In this document: in pieces, positions 41,988-51,392 of the stretch | Position numbering within the stretch: position 1 is the first letter of the stretch | Layout of the letters: the number at the start of each line of letters is the position of its first letter | NCBI GenBank assembly: GCA_038363005.1 | Contig: JBBQBI010000007.1 | Location: 124,001-188,000 of the forward strand | Direction: 5' to 3' | Length of the DNA stretch: 64,000 bases | Source: JAKOWB01 sp038363005 | GTDB taxonomy: Bacteria > Pseudomonadota > Alphaproteobacteria > Kiloniellales > JACOMY01 | Notes under the pieces: model-generated | What the model saw: only the letters and a program-made list of their open reading frames with translations | Database searches by the model: none | What the model was told of the DNA's origin: nothing | Translations under genes and position numbers: made by a program

Positions 41988-43103
41988 ATGACCCCGCTCT
42001 TCCTCGGCAACGACATCTATCGCCGGTCCAGCTATGGCGGCCTGCATCCGCTGGCGATCCCGCGGGTCTCCACCGCCATCGACCTGGCACGCGCGCTGGG
42101 CTGGCTGGGCGAAGGTCGCTATCGCGAGGTGGCGCCGGCTTCGCCGGCGGCGCTGGCGCGCTTCCATGATCCTGACTACCTGGCGGCGCTGCAGCAGGCC
42201 GAGCGCGACCAGGCGCTGCCCGCCGCGCAGCAGGAGCGCTACCGCATCGGCCGCGACAGCAACCCGATCTTTCCGGAGGTCTTCACCCGGCCGGCCACCG
42301 CCTGCGGCGCCAGCCTGACCGCCGCCGCGCTGGTGACCGCAGGCGGCCAGATCTTCAGCCCGGCCGGCGGCACGCACCATGGCCGGCCCGACCGCGCCAG
42401 CGGCTTCTGCTACCTGAACGACCCGGTGTTGGCGATCCTGGCGCTGCTCGATAGCGGCATCGCCCCGGTGTTCTACCTCGACATCGATGCGCATCACGGC
42501 GACGGGGTGCAGGATGCCTTCGCCGACGAGCCCCGGGTGTGGACCCTGTCGCTGCACGAGTCCGGGCGCTGGCCGCACAAGCCACCGGCGCCGGCCGGCG
42601 GCCTGGCCGACCGGGGCGGCGGCCAGGCGCGCAACCTGCCGCTGCCGGCCGGCTTCCATGACGACGAGATGGCCTTCCTGCTGGAGACGGCGATCCTGCC
42701 GCTGATCGAGCAGGTGAGCCCGGCCGCCTTGGTGTTGCAGGCCGGTGCCGACTGCCTGGCCGATGACCCCATGAGCAACCTGGCGCTGTCCAACGGCGGC
42801 TATTGGCAGGTGCTGCGCCAGGTCAAGGACCTGGCGCCGCGGCTGATCGTGCTGGGCGGCGGCGGCTACAACCCCTGGAGCGTGGCGCGCGCCTGGGTCG
42901 GCTGCTGGGGCATCCTGACCGGTCGCGCGCCGCCGGAGGAATTGCCGCCGGAGGCCGAGGCGCTGCTGCGCGCCATCCGTTGGCGCAACAGCCGGGCCAA
43001 GACGCCACCGGAGCGCTGGTTCACCAGCTTGACCGATCCGCCGTCGCGTGGTCCCGTCCGGCCGGAGATTCGTGCCCTGCCCCAGGAGGTCTTGCGCCCG
43101 TGA
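41988..43103 (+). CDS. histone deacetylase family amidohydrolase (AcuC-like)
   Basis: 371 residues. Catalytic and zinc-site motifs are present: AGGTHHGRPDRASGFCYLND with the tandem His, YLDIDAHHGDGVQDAF with the metal Asp and His, LQAGADCLADDP, and GGGGYNPWSVARAW. Bacterial members remove acetyl groups from small molecules such as polyamines or from protein lysines. The frame is open upstream without family sequence, so the ATG at 41988 is used. The stop overlaps the DUF192 gene (GTGA). Confidence 0.92.
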   Translation: MTPLFLGNDIYRRSSYGGLHPLAIPRVSTAIDLARALGWLGEGRYREVAPASPAALARFHDPDYLAALQQAERDQALPAAQQERYRIGRDSNPIFPEVFTRPATACGASLTAAALVTAGGQIFSPAGGTHHGRPDRASGFCYLNDPVLAILALLDSGIAPVFYLDIDAHHGDGVQDAFADEPRVWTLSLHESGRWPHKPPAPAGGLADRGGGQARNLPLPAGFHDDEMAFLLETAILPLIEQVSPAALVLQAGADCLADDPMSNLALSNGGYWQVLRQVKDLAPRLIVLGGGGYNPWSVARAWVGCWGILTGRAPPEELPPEAEALLRAIRWRNSRAKTPPERWFTSLTDPPSRGPVRPEIRALPQEVLRP

Positions 43104-43570
43104 TCGCTCTCCATCGCCGCCGGTTCCTTGGCCTGGCCCTGGCCGTGGCGACGCTGCTGGCGCCGGTCGCCAGCAGGGCGCTGGACTTCGAGTCGAGCCA
43201 GCTCACCATCAAGACCGCCGACGGTACGCGCCACCACATCCGCATCGAGCTGGCGACCACGACCGAGCAGCGCGCCCAGGGCCTGATGTTCCGCGAGACC
43301 CTGGATGACGATGCCGGCATGCTGTTCATCTATGACCGCGAGCAGCCGGTCACCATGTGGATGAAGAACACGCTGGTCGCGCTCGACATGCTGTTCATCG
43401 CCCGCGATGGGACCGTGGTGGCGACGGCGCGGAATGCCGTGCCCTTGAGCGAGACGGTGATCCCCTCCGGTGAGCCGGTGAAGGCGGTGCTGGAGCTGAA
43501 GGCCGGCACCGTGGCGCGCCTGGGCCTGGCGCCCGGCGACCAGGTGCTGCACCCGTTGCTGCTGCCCTAG
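43100..43570 (+). CDS. DUF192 secreted protein
   Basis: 156 residues. A signal peptide (RRRFLGLALAVATLLAPVASRA) is followed by the DUF192 domain: ERAQ-type core TEQRAQGLMFRETLDDDAGM, MWMKNTLVALDMLFI and GEPVKAVLELKAGT. The DUF192 domain is a small beta-barrel fold of unknown activity. The start is a GTG at 43100 sharing TGA with the upstream stop. It is convergent with a secreted protein gene, overlapping by four bases. Confidence 0.88.
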   Translation: MIALHRRRFLGLALAVATLLAPVASRALDFESSQLTIKTADGTRHHIRIELATTTEQRAQGLMFRETLDDDAGMLFIYDREQPVTMWMKNTLVALDMLFIARDGTVVATARNAVPLSETVIPSGEPVKAVLELKAGTVARLGLAPGDQVLHPLLLP

Positions 43571-44502
43571 TCGCGTGGCACTGGCGCGCCGAACCAATAG
43601 ACGTCGTCGGGCAGTTCAAGGCGGCGCGACCAGAGGGCGACGAGGCTGTCGTCGTTGAGCTGCGTCAGGGCCAGCACCGCGTCGCTGGCAGTATCCTGGT
43701 CCAGATCCTTATCCAGCTCGAGGAACAGGAAGGGCGCGCCGTCCAGCGCCGCCTCCGGCTGCTCCGGCCCTTGCCATTGGTAGGCGCCGTCGACCAGCAG
43801 GGCGAGATTCTGGCTCAAGGCCAGCTCCGCGGCGGTGCGGGCCGGGGTTGCTGAATCGAATTCGCCGGCGAAACTTTCATAGGGCGGTTCGAAGTCGACG
43901 TCCGGCGCCACGGCCTCGTCCCAGGGCAGCAGCTCCTCGACCGAGACCAGCAGATCCAGGCAACCGCGGCCCAGGCAGTCGGCGACGTCCGCATCGGCCT
44001 CCGGGATCTCGCTGCGGCGCGCCGCGGCCAGCAGCGCCGCTGCGTTGCCCATCACCGGCATGAAGACGTAGCGCCAGGCGACGTGCGGTCCGATGCCAAA
44101 GTCCTCTGGCGGGGCGGTGTTCTCGGCACCGTAGTCGGCCATCACCGCGGCGCGGATGGCCGGACCGAGGTTGTAGCGCGCGACCTCGATGAAGACGACG
44201 GGCAGGGGGCTCTCGCTCTCGTCCAGGATGATCTGGCCATAGCGCAGCAGTGTGCGGCTGCGCGGCAGCGGCGGCTCGGCCAGGTCAAACAGCAGCAGTG
44301 CCTTCTCCAGGGGGCCAAGGGTGCTTGCGTCGGCCCCTGGTTCCAGGCTCGCCTGCAGGGTGTCTTCCTGCGGCTGCACCTCCGCCGCCGTCCAGTCGGC
44401 GCCGGTGGCGTAGGCGGCGATGGCCGCATCGAGCTGGTCGGCCTGCGCCGGCGCAGCGAGCAGACAGGTGGCCAGCAAGGCAAACGTCAGGCATGCGCGC
44501 AT
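43567..44502 (-). CDS. secreted protein, unrecognised
   Basis: 311 residues. The signal peptide is MRACLTFALLATCLLAAPAQA. The mature region is helical and acidic, with one cysteine pair (DCLGRGCLD) near residue 185 and frequent acidic patches. No motif points to an enzyme family. It shares its last four bases with the convergent DUF192 gene and lies 36 bases after the O-methyltransferase gene. Confidence 0.72.
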   Translation of the reverse strand: MRACLTFALLATCLLAAPAQADQLDAAIAAYATGADWTAAEVQPQEDTLQASLEPGADASTLGPLEKALLLFDLAEPPLPRSRTLLRYGQIILDESESPLPVVFIEVARYNLGPAIRAAVMADYGAENTAPPEDFGIGPHVAWRYVFMPVMGNAAALLAAARRSEIPEADADVADCLGRGCLDLLVSVEELLPWDEAVAPDVDFEPPYESFAGEFDSATPARTAAELALSQNLALLVDGAYQWQGPEQPEAALDGAPFLFLELDKDLDQDTASDAVLALTQLNDDSLVALWSRRLELPDDVYWFGAPVPRD

Positions 44503-44538
44503 GGCGGGTCCTGAATCGAGGCGCCGTGACCGCTGGGA

Positions 44539-45201
44539 TCAGCGCTTGCGGGCCAGGGTCAGGCCGTCGCCCACCGGCAGCATCGAGACATCGATGCGTT
44601 CGTCCTGCTGCAGCTTGGCGTTCAGCCTGCGGATCGCCAGGGTCTGCTTGTCGTTGTCCTTGGGATCGGCCACCGCGCCGCTCCACAGCACGTTGTCGAC
44701 CAGCAGCAGGCCACCGGGCCGCAGCAGTGTCAGGCAGCGCTCGTAGTAGCCGTCGTAGTTCTTCTTGTCGGCATCGACGAAGGCCAGGTCGTACTGCCCG
44801 GCGCCACCCTGCTTGATCAGCGCGTCCAGAGTGTCCAGCGCCGGGGCCAGGCGCAGGTCCATCTTGTGCGCGACGCCGGCCTTGGCCCAGTAGCGGCGGG
44901 CGATGGCGGTGAAGTCTTCGTTCAGGTCGCAGCAGACCACCGTGCCGTCCTCCGGCAGCGCCAGGGCGACCGACAGCGAGGAGTAGCCGGTGAAGGTGCC
45001 GACCTCGACGCAGCGCTTGGCGCCGGTCAGGCGCACCAGCAGCCGCATGAACTGGCCCTGTTCGGGGCTGATCTGCATCATGCCGTCGGGCAGCGCCGCG
45101 GTCTCGGCGCGCAGCTCGGCCAGCACGGCGGGTTCGCGCAGCGAATTGGCCAGCAGGTAGTCGTAGAGGCGGTCGTCGATGGTGATGCTGCGGACGGACA
45201 T
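44539..45201 (-). CDS. class I SAM-dependent O-methyltransferase
   Basis: 220 residues. CCoAOMT/catechol-type fold: VEVGTFTGYSSLSVALALP (motif I), VVCCDLNED, DLAFVDADKKNYDGYYE with the metal-site Asp, and LLLVDNVLWSGAV. The ATG at 45201 has GGAG five bases upstream. Substrates are usually catechols or hydroxycinnamoyl-type phenols, but this is only the family expectation. Confidence 0.9.
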   Translation of the reverse strand: MSVRSITIDDRLYDYLLANSLREPAVLAELRAETAALPDGMMQISPEQGQFMRLLVRLTGAKRCVEVGTFTGYSSLSVALALPEDGTVVCCDLNEDFTAIARRYWAKAGVAHKMDLRLAPALDTLDALIKQGGAGQYDLAFVDADKKNYDGYYERCLTLLRPGGLLLVDNVLWSGAVADPKDNDKQTLAIRRLNAKLQQDERIDVSMLPVGDGLTLARKR

Positions 45202-45337
45202 GGTCACTCCAGTCTAGAATGGGGCGCCAGTCTGTTGCGGCCGGCCCGCTGGCGCAAGGCATGGCAGGACAGCGTCGGCGGTGCGGCGCCAGAGGGGTTT
45301 CCCAGACCCCGGGTTTTCCTGTATCAGAAGCCCGCGT

Positions 45338-45414
<77 letters not shown>

Positions 45415-45446
45415 TTTTCCCAACCATGGCAGGCGGCGGCGCGCGG

Positions 45447-46433
45447 ATGCTGGGCATCGGCCTGATTGGCTACGGACACTGGGGGCCGAACCTGGGACGC
45501 AACCTGGCCGCCGCCGGCGCCGATATCGTCGCCGTCAGCGACTTGCGGGACGAACGCCTGGCCCTGGCGGCCGACCGGCATCCCGGGATCGCGACCCACC
45601 ACGGCTGGCAGGCGCTGCTGCGCGACCCGCAAGTCGAGGCCGTGGCCATCGCCACCCCGGCGCTGACGCACTTCGAAATCGCCCTGGCTTGCCTTGCTGC
45701 CGGGCGCCACGTGCTGGTGGAAAAGCCCATGACCACCGCTGCCGAACAGGCACGCCGGCTGATCGCTGCGTCGGCGGCTGGCGGCCTGACACTGATGGTG
45801 GATCACACCTACCTTTACGACAGCGATATCCGCTCGCTCCGCGCACTGCTGCTGGCGGGCGAACTCGGCGAAGTCAGAACCTACGAAAGCCTGCGCAGCG
45901 GGGCGCGGCCGGCCGCCACAGACGTCGACGTGATCTGGGACCTGGCGGCGCACGACGTCGCCATCCTGGATCACCTGCTGGGGCTGCGGCCCCTGGCGGT
46001 GGCGGCGCGGGCCTCTTCGCATCCCTCGGGCATGCCAGCCGACGAGGCCTGCCTGACCTTGACCTTCGAGGGCGGCCTGGTCGCCCAGCTGCGGGTCGAC
46101 TGGCGTTCGCCGGTGAAGGTGCGGTGGACCGCCATCGCCGGCAGCCGGCGGGTGGTCAGGTACGACGCCCTGGCGCCACAGGGCGGACGTCTGCTTTCCG
46201 CCGTCGGGGAAAGCGATGATCCGGCAGTGCACGGCTGGTCGGCGCCGGCCGGCAGCGGTGGCGAGACCCTGGCGGCGGTGGCGCAGGAGTTTCTTGACTG
46301 CATAGCCTCTGGCCGGCGGCCGGTCTCCGACGGCGCGGCTGGCCTGCGCGTCGTCGAGGTGCTGGAAATGGCGGCGGCGTCGTTGGCGCAGGGTGGGGGT
46401 ACACTGCGATTCCCGCAGCCGGCGCTGGCTTGA
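45447..46433 (+). CDS. Gfo/Idh/MocA family oxidoreductase
   Basis: 328 residues. The NAD(P)-binding motif is GIGLIGYGHWGPNLGRNLA, and the catalytic EKPMTT and the later SDIDVIWDLAAHDVAILDHLL region are typical. The ATG at 45447 begins at the Rossmann motif; one at 45426 gives seven more residues. In WlbA/WbpB-type pathways such enzymes oxidise C3 of UDP-GlcNAcA before transamination, which fits the aminotransferase and acetyltransferase that follow. Confidence 0.88.
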   Translation: MLGIGLIGYGHWGPNLGRNLAAAGADIVAVSDLRDERLALAADRHPGIATHHGWQALLRDPQVEAVAIATPALTHFEIALACLAAGRHVLVEKPMTTAAEQARRLIAASAAGGLTLMVDHTYLYDSDIRSLRALLLAGELGEVRTYESLRSGARPAATDVDVIWDLAAHDVAILDHLLGLRPLAVAARASSHPSGMPADEACLTLTFEGGLVAQLRVDWRSPVKVRWTAIAGSRRVVRYDALAPQGGRLLSAVGESDDPAVHGWSAPAGSGGETLAAVAQEFLDCIASGRRPVSDGAAGLRVVEVLEMAAASLAQGGGTLRFPQPALA

Positions 46434-46490
46434 AGCCGGCGGGGCCGTGCCGGATAACGGGTAGCAAGGCGACGGGGAGGGGATAGGCCG

Positions 46491-47465
46491 GTGGCAAGCC
46501 TGGTCGGCAAGCGGATCCTGGTCACCGGCGGCGCCGGCTTCGTCGGCTCGCACCTGGTCGAGCTGCTGGCGGGCGAGGGCTGCCGCGGCATCGTCGTGGT
46601 CGACAACCTGGTGCGCGGCAGCCGCGCCAACCTCGGCCAGGCACTGCGCGACCCCACGGTGACGCTGCTGGAGGGTGACATCCGCGACAGCAGCCTGATG
46701 GCACCGCTGGTCGCCGCGGCGGACATCGTGTTTCACCTGGCGGCGCTGCGCATTACGCAATGCGCCGCCGAGCCGCAGGCGGCCTTTGACACCATGGTCG
46801 CGGCGACCTTCAACCTGGCGCAGCGCTGTGCCGCCGCCGGCGTGGAGAAGGTGATCTATGCCTCCTCGGCCTCGATCTACGGCATGGCCGAGCAGCTCCC
46901 GACGCCCGAGCGGCATCACAGCCAGGCCGACGACACGCTCTACGGCACTGCCAAGCTGTTCGGCGAGGGCCTGCTGCGGGCGCTGGCGGTGCCGCATGTC
47001 GCGCTGCGCTTTTTCAACGTCTATGGCCCGCGCATGGACATCCACGGCCGCTATACCGAGGTGCTGGTGCGCTGGATGGAGCGGCTGGAGGCCGGCCAGC
47101 CGCCGCTGATCTTCGGCGACGGCGCCCAGACCATGGACTTCGTCGAGGTCCGCGACGTCGCCCGCGCCACGCTGCTGGCGGCCAAGGGCGCGGCGCTGGG
47201 CCAGGCCTTCAACATCGGCAGCGGGGTGGAGACCAGCCTGCTGCAGCTCGCCGGGGCCCTGGCAGTGGCCATGGAGCTGCCGGAGCTGACGCCGGTCTTT
47301 CAACCGGCGCGAAGCGTCAACCCAGTGGCGCGGCGCTTGGCTGACGTGGCGAAGGCGCGCGATGGCCTGGGCTTCGTTGCCGAGATCCCGCTGGCCCAGG
47401 GGCTGCGCGACCTGGTGCGCTGGTGGCGTGGGCAGCGCGCGGCGGCGCCGCAGTTCGTCCCGTGA
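46491..47465 (+). CDS. NAD-dependent nucleotide-sugar epimerase/dehydratase
   Basis: 324 residues, GTG start with GGGGAGGGG just upstream. The NAD motif is VTGGAGFVGSH and the catalytic pair is Tyr/Lys in YGTAK; SSASIYG supplies the Ser. It belongs to the extended SDR group (UDP-glucose 4-epimerase-like). It lies between the oxidoreductase and the aminotransferase gene, and its stop overlaps the next GTG start. Confidence 0.9.
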   Translation: MASLVGKRILVTGGAGFVGSHLVELLAGEGCRGIVVVDNLVRGSRANLGQALRDPTVTLLEGDIRDSSLMAPLVAAADIVFHLAALRITQCAAEPQAAFDTMVAATFNLAQRCAAAGVEKVIYASSASIYGMAEQLPTPERHHSQADDTLYGTAKLFGEGLLRALAVPHVALRFFNVYGPRMDIHGRYTEVLVRWMERLEAGQPPLIFGDGAQTMDFVEVRDVARATLLAAKGAALGQAFNIGSGVETSLLQLAGALAVAMELPELTPVFQPARSVNPVARRLADVAKARDGLGFVAEIPLAQGLRDLVRWWRGQRAAAPQFVP

Positions 47466-48598
47466 TCCCCATCACCCGCCCGCTGCTGGACGAGGCCGAG
47501 GCCGACGCGGCGCGCGCCGTGGTGCTGTCCGGCTGGCTGGCGCAGGGCGCCGAAGTCGCCGCCTTCGAGGCAGGCTGCGCCGCCGCGTTGGGCGCCGCCC
47601 ACGCCTGCGCCGTGTCGAGCTGCAGCGCCGCGCTGGAACTGGCCTTGCGCGCGGTGGGCATTGGCCCGGGCGACGAGGTGGTGACCGTCAGCCACTCCTT
47701 CATCGCCACCGCCAATGCCGTGCTGGCGCGCGGCGCCCGGCCGGTCTTCGTCGATATCGAGGCTGGTGGCTTCAATCTGGACCCGGCGCTGCTGGCCGCG
47801 GCCATCACGCCGGCCACGCGGGCGATCCTCTGCGTCCACCAGATGGGCATGCCCTGCGACTTGGCGGCGATCCTGCCCATCGCGCGGGCGCATGGCCTGC
47901 CGGTGATCGAGGATGCCGCCTGCGCCTTTGGTTCCGAGTTGCTGGTCGGCAAGCAATGGCAGGCGATCGGCCGGCCGCACGGCGACATCGCCTGCTTCTC
48001 CTTCCATCCACGCAAGCTGCTGACCACTGGTGAGGGCGGGCTGCTGACCACGGCCGATGCGTCCTGGGATCGGCAGTTCCGCCTGTGGCGCGACCAGGGC
48101 ATGGACCGCCCGGCCAGCCAGCGCCACAGCAGTGCGACCGTGGTCTTCGAGACTTATCCGTTGCAGGGCGGCAACTGGCGGATGACCGATATCCAGGCGG
48201 CCATCGGCCGGCAGCAGCTGCGCCGCCTGCCAGCGATCGTGACAAGGCGCCGTGCCCTGGCCGCGCGCTACCGCGAACTTTTCGGCCCGGTGTCAGTGGT
48301 GGACTTGCCGACGGAACCGGCCTGGGCCCGCGGCAACTGGCAGAGCTTCTGCGTGCGCCTGCCCGATGGCGTGGCGCAGCGGGGCTTCATGCAGCGGCTG
48401 CTGGATCGCGGCATCGCCACGCGGCGCGGCATCATGTGCGCCCATCGCGAAGCACCCTATGCGGCGATCCCGCACCCGCCGCTGCCGCGCTCCGAGGCGG
48501 CGCAGGACCGCTGCGTGCTGCTGCCACTGTTCCCGCAGCTGACCGATGCCGAGCAGGAGCAGGTCGTCGCCGCAGTACGCGAGGCCTGCGCGGCATGA
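47462..48598 (+). CDS. DegT/DnrJ/EryC1/StrS family PLP aminotransferase
   Basis: 378 residues. The GTG start at 47462 shares bases with the epimerase stop (GTGA). The PLP lysine lies in FSFHPRKLLTTGEGG; other family features are VSSCSAALELAL, VIEDAACAFGSE and CVHQMGMPCD. It adds an amino group to a keto-sugar nucleotide, and is likely paired with the Gfo/Idh enzyme and the acetyltransferase at 49525. Confidence 0.92.
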   Translation: MIPITRPLLDEAEADAARAVVLSGWLAQGAEVAAFEAGCAAALGAAHACAVSSCSAALELALRAVGIGPGDEVVTVSHSFIATANAVLARGARPVFVDIEAGGFNLDPALLAAAITPATRAILCVHQMGMPCDLAAILPIARAHGLPVIEDAACAFGSELLVGKQWQAIGRPHGDIACFSFHPRKLLTTGEGGLLTTADASWDRQFRLWRDQGMDRPASQRHSSATVVFETYPLQGGNWRMTDIQAAIGRQQLRRLPAIVTRRRALAARYRELFGPVSVVDLPTEPAWARGNWQSFCVRLPDGVAQRGFMQRLLDRGIATRRGIMCAHREAPYAAIPHPPLPRSEAAQDRCVLLPLFPQLTDAEQEQVVAAVREACAA

Positions 48599-49503
48599 GC
48601 CGGATCGAGGTGATGGTCACCTGTTACAACTACGCCGACTACCTGCGGCAGTGTGTCGAGAGCGTGCTGCAGCAGTCGCATCGCGACCTGCGCGTGCTGA
48701 TCGTCGACGATGCCTCGACCGACGACACGCCGGCGGTCTCGGCCGCCCTGGCGGCGGCCGATCCGCGCGTCGCCCTGCTGCGCCATCCGGTCAACCGCGG
48801 ACATATCGCCACCTACAACGAATGCATCGACCTGGCCGCCGCCGACTACCTGCTCATCCTGTCGGCCGACGACTTCCTGCTGCCGGGGTCGCTGGCGCGC
48901 GCCATCGCCGTGCTCGACGCCAACCCGGCGGTCGGCCTGGTGCACGGCGACTGGATCTTCTTCCATGATAGCGATGCCCTACCGGCGCCCGACAGCGGGC
49001 GCGGGCCGGCGAGGTTTCCCAACACTGGGCGCTTCATCAAGCGGCTGGCCCTGGACAACCCGGTGGTCACGCCGACTGCGGTGGTGCGCACCGCCCTGCA
49101 GCAGCGGGTCGGCCACTACGATCCGGCGTTGCCGCATGCCGGCGACGTGGAGATGTGGCTGCGCCTGGCATTACATGGCGCGGTCGCCTACATCCCCGAC
49201 CTGCAGGCCGCCTATCGCCGCCACGCGCGCAACATGTCGCTGGATTATGACCGGGTGGCCGACCTGGCGCAGTGCTACGGCGCCTTCCGCCCGCACTGGG
49301 ACGCGGTGCGCCGCCTGCCGCGCGGTCGCTTGATCGCGGCGCAGGCCCGCCGGCACCTGGCGATCCGGCAGCGCGGCGTCGCCAATGCGCTGCTGCGGCA
49401 GGGCGCGCTGCTGCCGTCCCTGCGCAATCATCTGCAGTCGCTCGGCCGCATCCTGGCCGCCCGGCTGCTAGAGCTGCGGGCGCGCCTGGCGCCCGGGCCT
49501 TAG
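48595..49503 (+). CDS. glycosyltransferase family 2 protein
   Basis: 302 residues. The GT-A core starts IEVMVTCYNYADYLRQCVES; nucleotide-sugar-binding motifs are LIVDDASTDDTP and LSADDFLLPGSL. The ATG overlaps the aminotransferase stop (ATGA). The C-terminal 60 residues are Arg/Leu-rich and probably membrane-associated. The donor and acceptor are not known. Confidence 0.9.
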   Translation: MSRIEVMVTCYNYADYLRQCVESVLQQSHRDLRVLIVDDASTDDTPAVSAALAAADPRVALLRHPVNRGHIATYNECIDLAAADYLLILSADDFLLPGSLARAIAVLDANPAVGLVHGDWIFFHDSDALPAPDSGRGPARFPNTGRFIKRLALDNPVVTPTAVVRTALQQRVGHYDPALPHAGDVEMWLRLALHGAVAYIPDLQAAYRRHARNMSLDYDRVADLAQCYGAFRPHWDAVRRLPRGRLIAAQARRHLAIRQRGVANALLRQGALLPSLRNHLQSLGRILAARLLELRARLAPGP

Positions 49504-49524
49504 TCACCGAGGGGGAGCAAGCGC

Positions 49525-50010
49525 ATGCCGATCGACGCGACGACGACACTGGGCGAGGGCGTGACGATCCATCACCCCGACTTGGTCAACCTCTATGGCT
49601 GCAGGGTCGGCGCGGGTAGCCGCATCGGCGCTTTCGTCGAGATCCAGAAGGGCGCGGTGATCGGTGCGCGCTGCAAGATCTCCTCGCACAGCTTCCTGTG
49701 CGAAGGCGTGACCCTGGAGGACGCGGTCTTCATCGGCCACGGCGTGATGTTCACCAACGACCGCTACCCGCGGGCGACCAACGCCGACGGCAGCCCGCAG
49801 GGCGCGGCCGACTGGCAGGTGGAGCCGACCCGGGTCTGCCAGGGCGCCTCGATCGGCTCCAACGCCACGTTGCTGTCCGGCATCACGGTGGGCGCCGGGG
49901 CCCTGGTGGCGGCCGGCGCCGTGGTCACCGCCGACGTCCCGGCCGGTGCCATCGTGGCCGGCGTGCCGGCGCGGGTGATCGGCAAGGTCGCCGAGGCGAC
50001 GCCAGGCTGA
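49525..50010 (+). CDS. hexapeptide-repeat acyltransferase (WlbB/WbpD-like)
   Basis: 161 residues of left-handed beta-helix repeats (VGAGSRIGAFVEIQKGAVIG, GASIGSNATLLSGITVGAGA), ending in AGVPARVIGK. GHGVMFTNDRYPRATNADG is typical of N-acetyltransferases that act on 3-amino sugar nucleotides. GGGGGAG precedes the ATG. With the Gfo/Idh enzyme and aminotransferase this suggests formation of a 2,3-diacetamido-type uronic acid, an inference from gene content. Confidence 0.88.
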   Translation: MPIDATTTLGEGVTIHHPDLVNLYGCRVGAGSRIGAFVEIQKGAVIGARCKISSHSFLCEGVTLEDAVFIGHGVMFTNDRYPRATNADGSPQGAADWQVEPTRVCQGASIGSNATLLSGITVGAGALVAAGAVVTADVPAGAIVAGVPARVIGKVAEATPG

Positions 50011-50014
50011 CGGC

Positions 50015-50521
50015 TCAGTCGGCCGCCGGGCGGGCCGGAATGCCCCAGACGCGGGCGCCAGGCGCCACGTCGTCGCGCACCAGCGCAAAGGCGCCGACCA
50101 CCGCGCCGTCGCCGATGCTGACCCCCATCTCGATCACCGCCTGCGGCCCGATATAGACGCGCGAGCCGATGCGCGTCGGCGCCTGCTCCAGCGGCGCCAC
50201 ACCGCCGGAGGTCGCGCGCCGCACGCTGCTGTGGCTGTAGAGCTGCGCGCCGGCGCTGATGTCGACATGGTCGCCGATGCTGAGCCCGCCGGAGCCGTCG
50301 AGCACCACGTTGGGGCCGATCCAGCAGTGCCGCCCGACCGTGACATCGCCCAGGATCAGCACGTTGTCGTAGCAGCTGGTGCCCTCGCCGAAGCCATAGG
50401 CGCGCGCGGTCTCCCAGCGGTCGCTCAGCAGGTCGCCGACGCCGACGTGGCGCTGGTGCTGGTCGCGCTGCTGGCGCCGCAGCTCGGCCAGCAGGGCGCG
50501 CAGTCTGGCGAGCAGCTCCAT
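50015..50521 (-). CDS. second hexapeptide-repeat acyltransferase
   Basis: 168 residues. A short helical N terminus (ELLARLRALLAELRRQQRDQ) precedes beta-helix repeats (VTVGRHCWIGPNVVLDGSGG, IGDHVDISAGAQLYSHSSV, IGPQAVIEMGVSIGDGAVVG) and WGIPARP. It is a serine- or O-acetyltransferase-like fold, convergent with the preceding acyltransferase (4 bases apart). The start at 50521 matches the helix; the frame is open further upstream inside the next gene. Confidence 0.85.
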   Translation of the reverse strand: MELLARLRALLAELRRQQRDQHQRHVGVGDLLSDRWETARAYGFGEGTSCYDNVLILGDVTVGRHCWIGPNVVLDGSGGLSIGDHVDISAGAQLYSHSSVRRATSGGVAPLEQAPTRIGSRVYIGPQAVIEMGVSIGDGAVVGAFALVRDDVAPGARVWGIPARPAAD

Positions 50522-50526
50522 CGCGC

Positions 50527-51234
50527 CTAGCCGGCTTCGGCCAGCGTGGCCAGCGGCACGAAGCGGTGGCCGGCAGCGCAGATGGCCGCCAGTGCCTCGA
50601 CCAGGAAGCTGCCGGCGCCGGCGCCGGGGTGGCGCCATTCCACCGCCTGGCGCGCGGTCAGGCTCTGCACCGACGGCTTGTGCCGGGCATAGCTGGCCGC
50701 GTCCGGAATGTTCAGCGCGACGAAGAAGGGATGGAAATTCAAGATCTTGAGTCCCGGACTGAAGAAGGCGGTGGCCTGCGTGGTGAAGCTCCACGCGTGA
50801 CCCTGGGTCCAGTGTACATCGTCCTCGAAGAACACCGGAAAGCGGCGCAGGCCGCTGGGCAGGACCTGGGGTCGCAGGCCGCCGGCCAGATGCCGGCATT
50901 CGTTGCTGTCCAGGGTGATGCCGCGCGCCAGCAGCGCCGCCTGGATCGCCGGGCTGTCGAGGTAGTGGTGGCTGCGGCTGAAGCGGGCGCTGGGGACGAG
51001 GCGCAGCGTGTGGTCCAGCACGGCCTCGATGTCGGCGCCGTGGCTGGAGCCCGGGCGGAAGTTCGGATGGATGGCCAGCGCGGCGCGGCCCGCGGCGGCG
51101 GCGGCCTGCGCCACCGGGCTGGCGTGGGTGACGAAGAGCGTCGGCCGGGCCTGAAAGCGGTCGGTCAGCGCCAGGAATCCCTCGAGGCAGCTTTCCGATG
51201 CCCAGTCCAGATCCGCCGTAACGACGAAATCCAT
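50527..51234 (-). CDS. polysaccharide deacetylase-like protein (WbmS type)
   Basis: 235 residues beginning MDFVVTADLDWASES, which matches the WbmS-type deacetylase group seen in O-antigen clusters. DLDW (metal-binding Asp), THASP and IHPNFRPGSSHG fit, but the canonical NodB motifs are not all recognisable. It precedes the second acyltransferase by 5 bases on the same strand. The first 39 codons of the longer open frame look non-coding, so 51234 is used. Confidence 0.78.
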   Translation of the reverse strand: MDFVVTADLDWASESCLEGFLALTDRFQARPTLFVTHASPVAQAAAAAGRAALAIHPNFRPGSSHGADIEAVLDHTLRLVPSARFSRSHHYLDSPAIQAALLARGITLDSNECRHLAGGLRPQVLPSGLRRFPVFFEDDVHWTQGHAWSFTTQATAFFSPGLKILNFHPFFVALNIPDAASYARHKPSVQSLTARQAVEWRHPGAGAGSFLVEALAAICAAGHRFVPLATLAEAG

Positions 51235-51392
51235 GCTCAGCCCCCCGCCGGGTCGCCTCTCTTGGCGCAGTCTGGCCGTGCTTGTCCATTGGAAAGTCGA
51301 CGGTGGGGGCAGCGCGGCCACGTCGCCCTTGGCCGGGACGGCGGAAAGCAATAGAAAGGCCCGGCGGAACAGCTAGCGCGGAGCAGGCCATC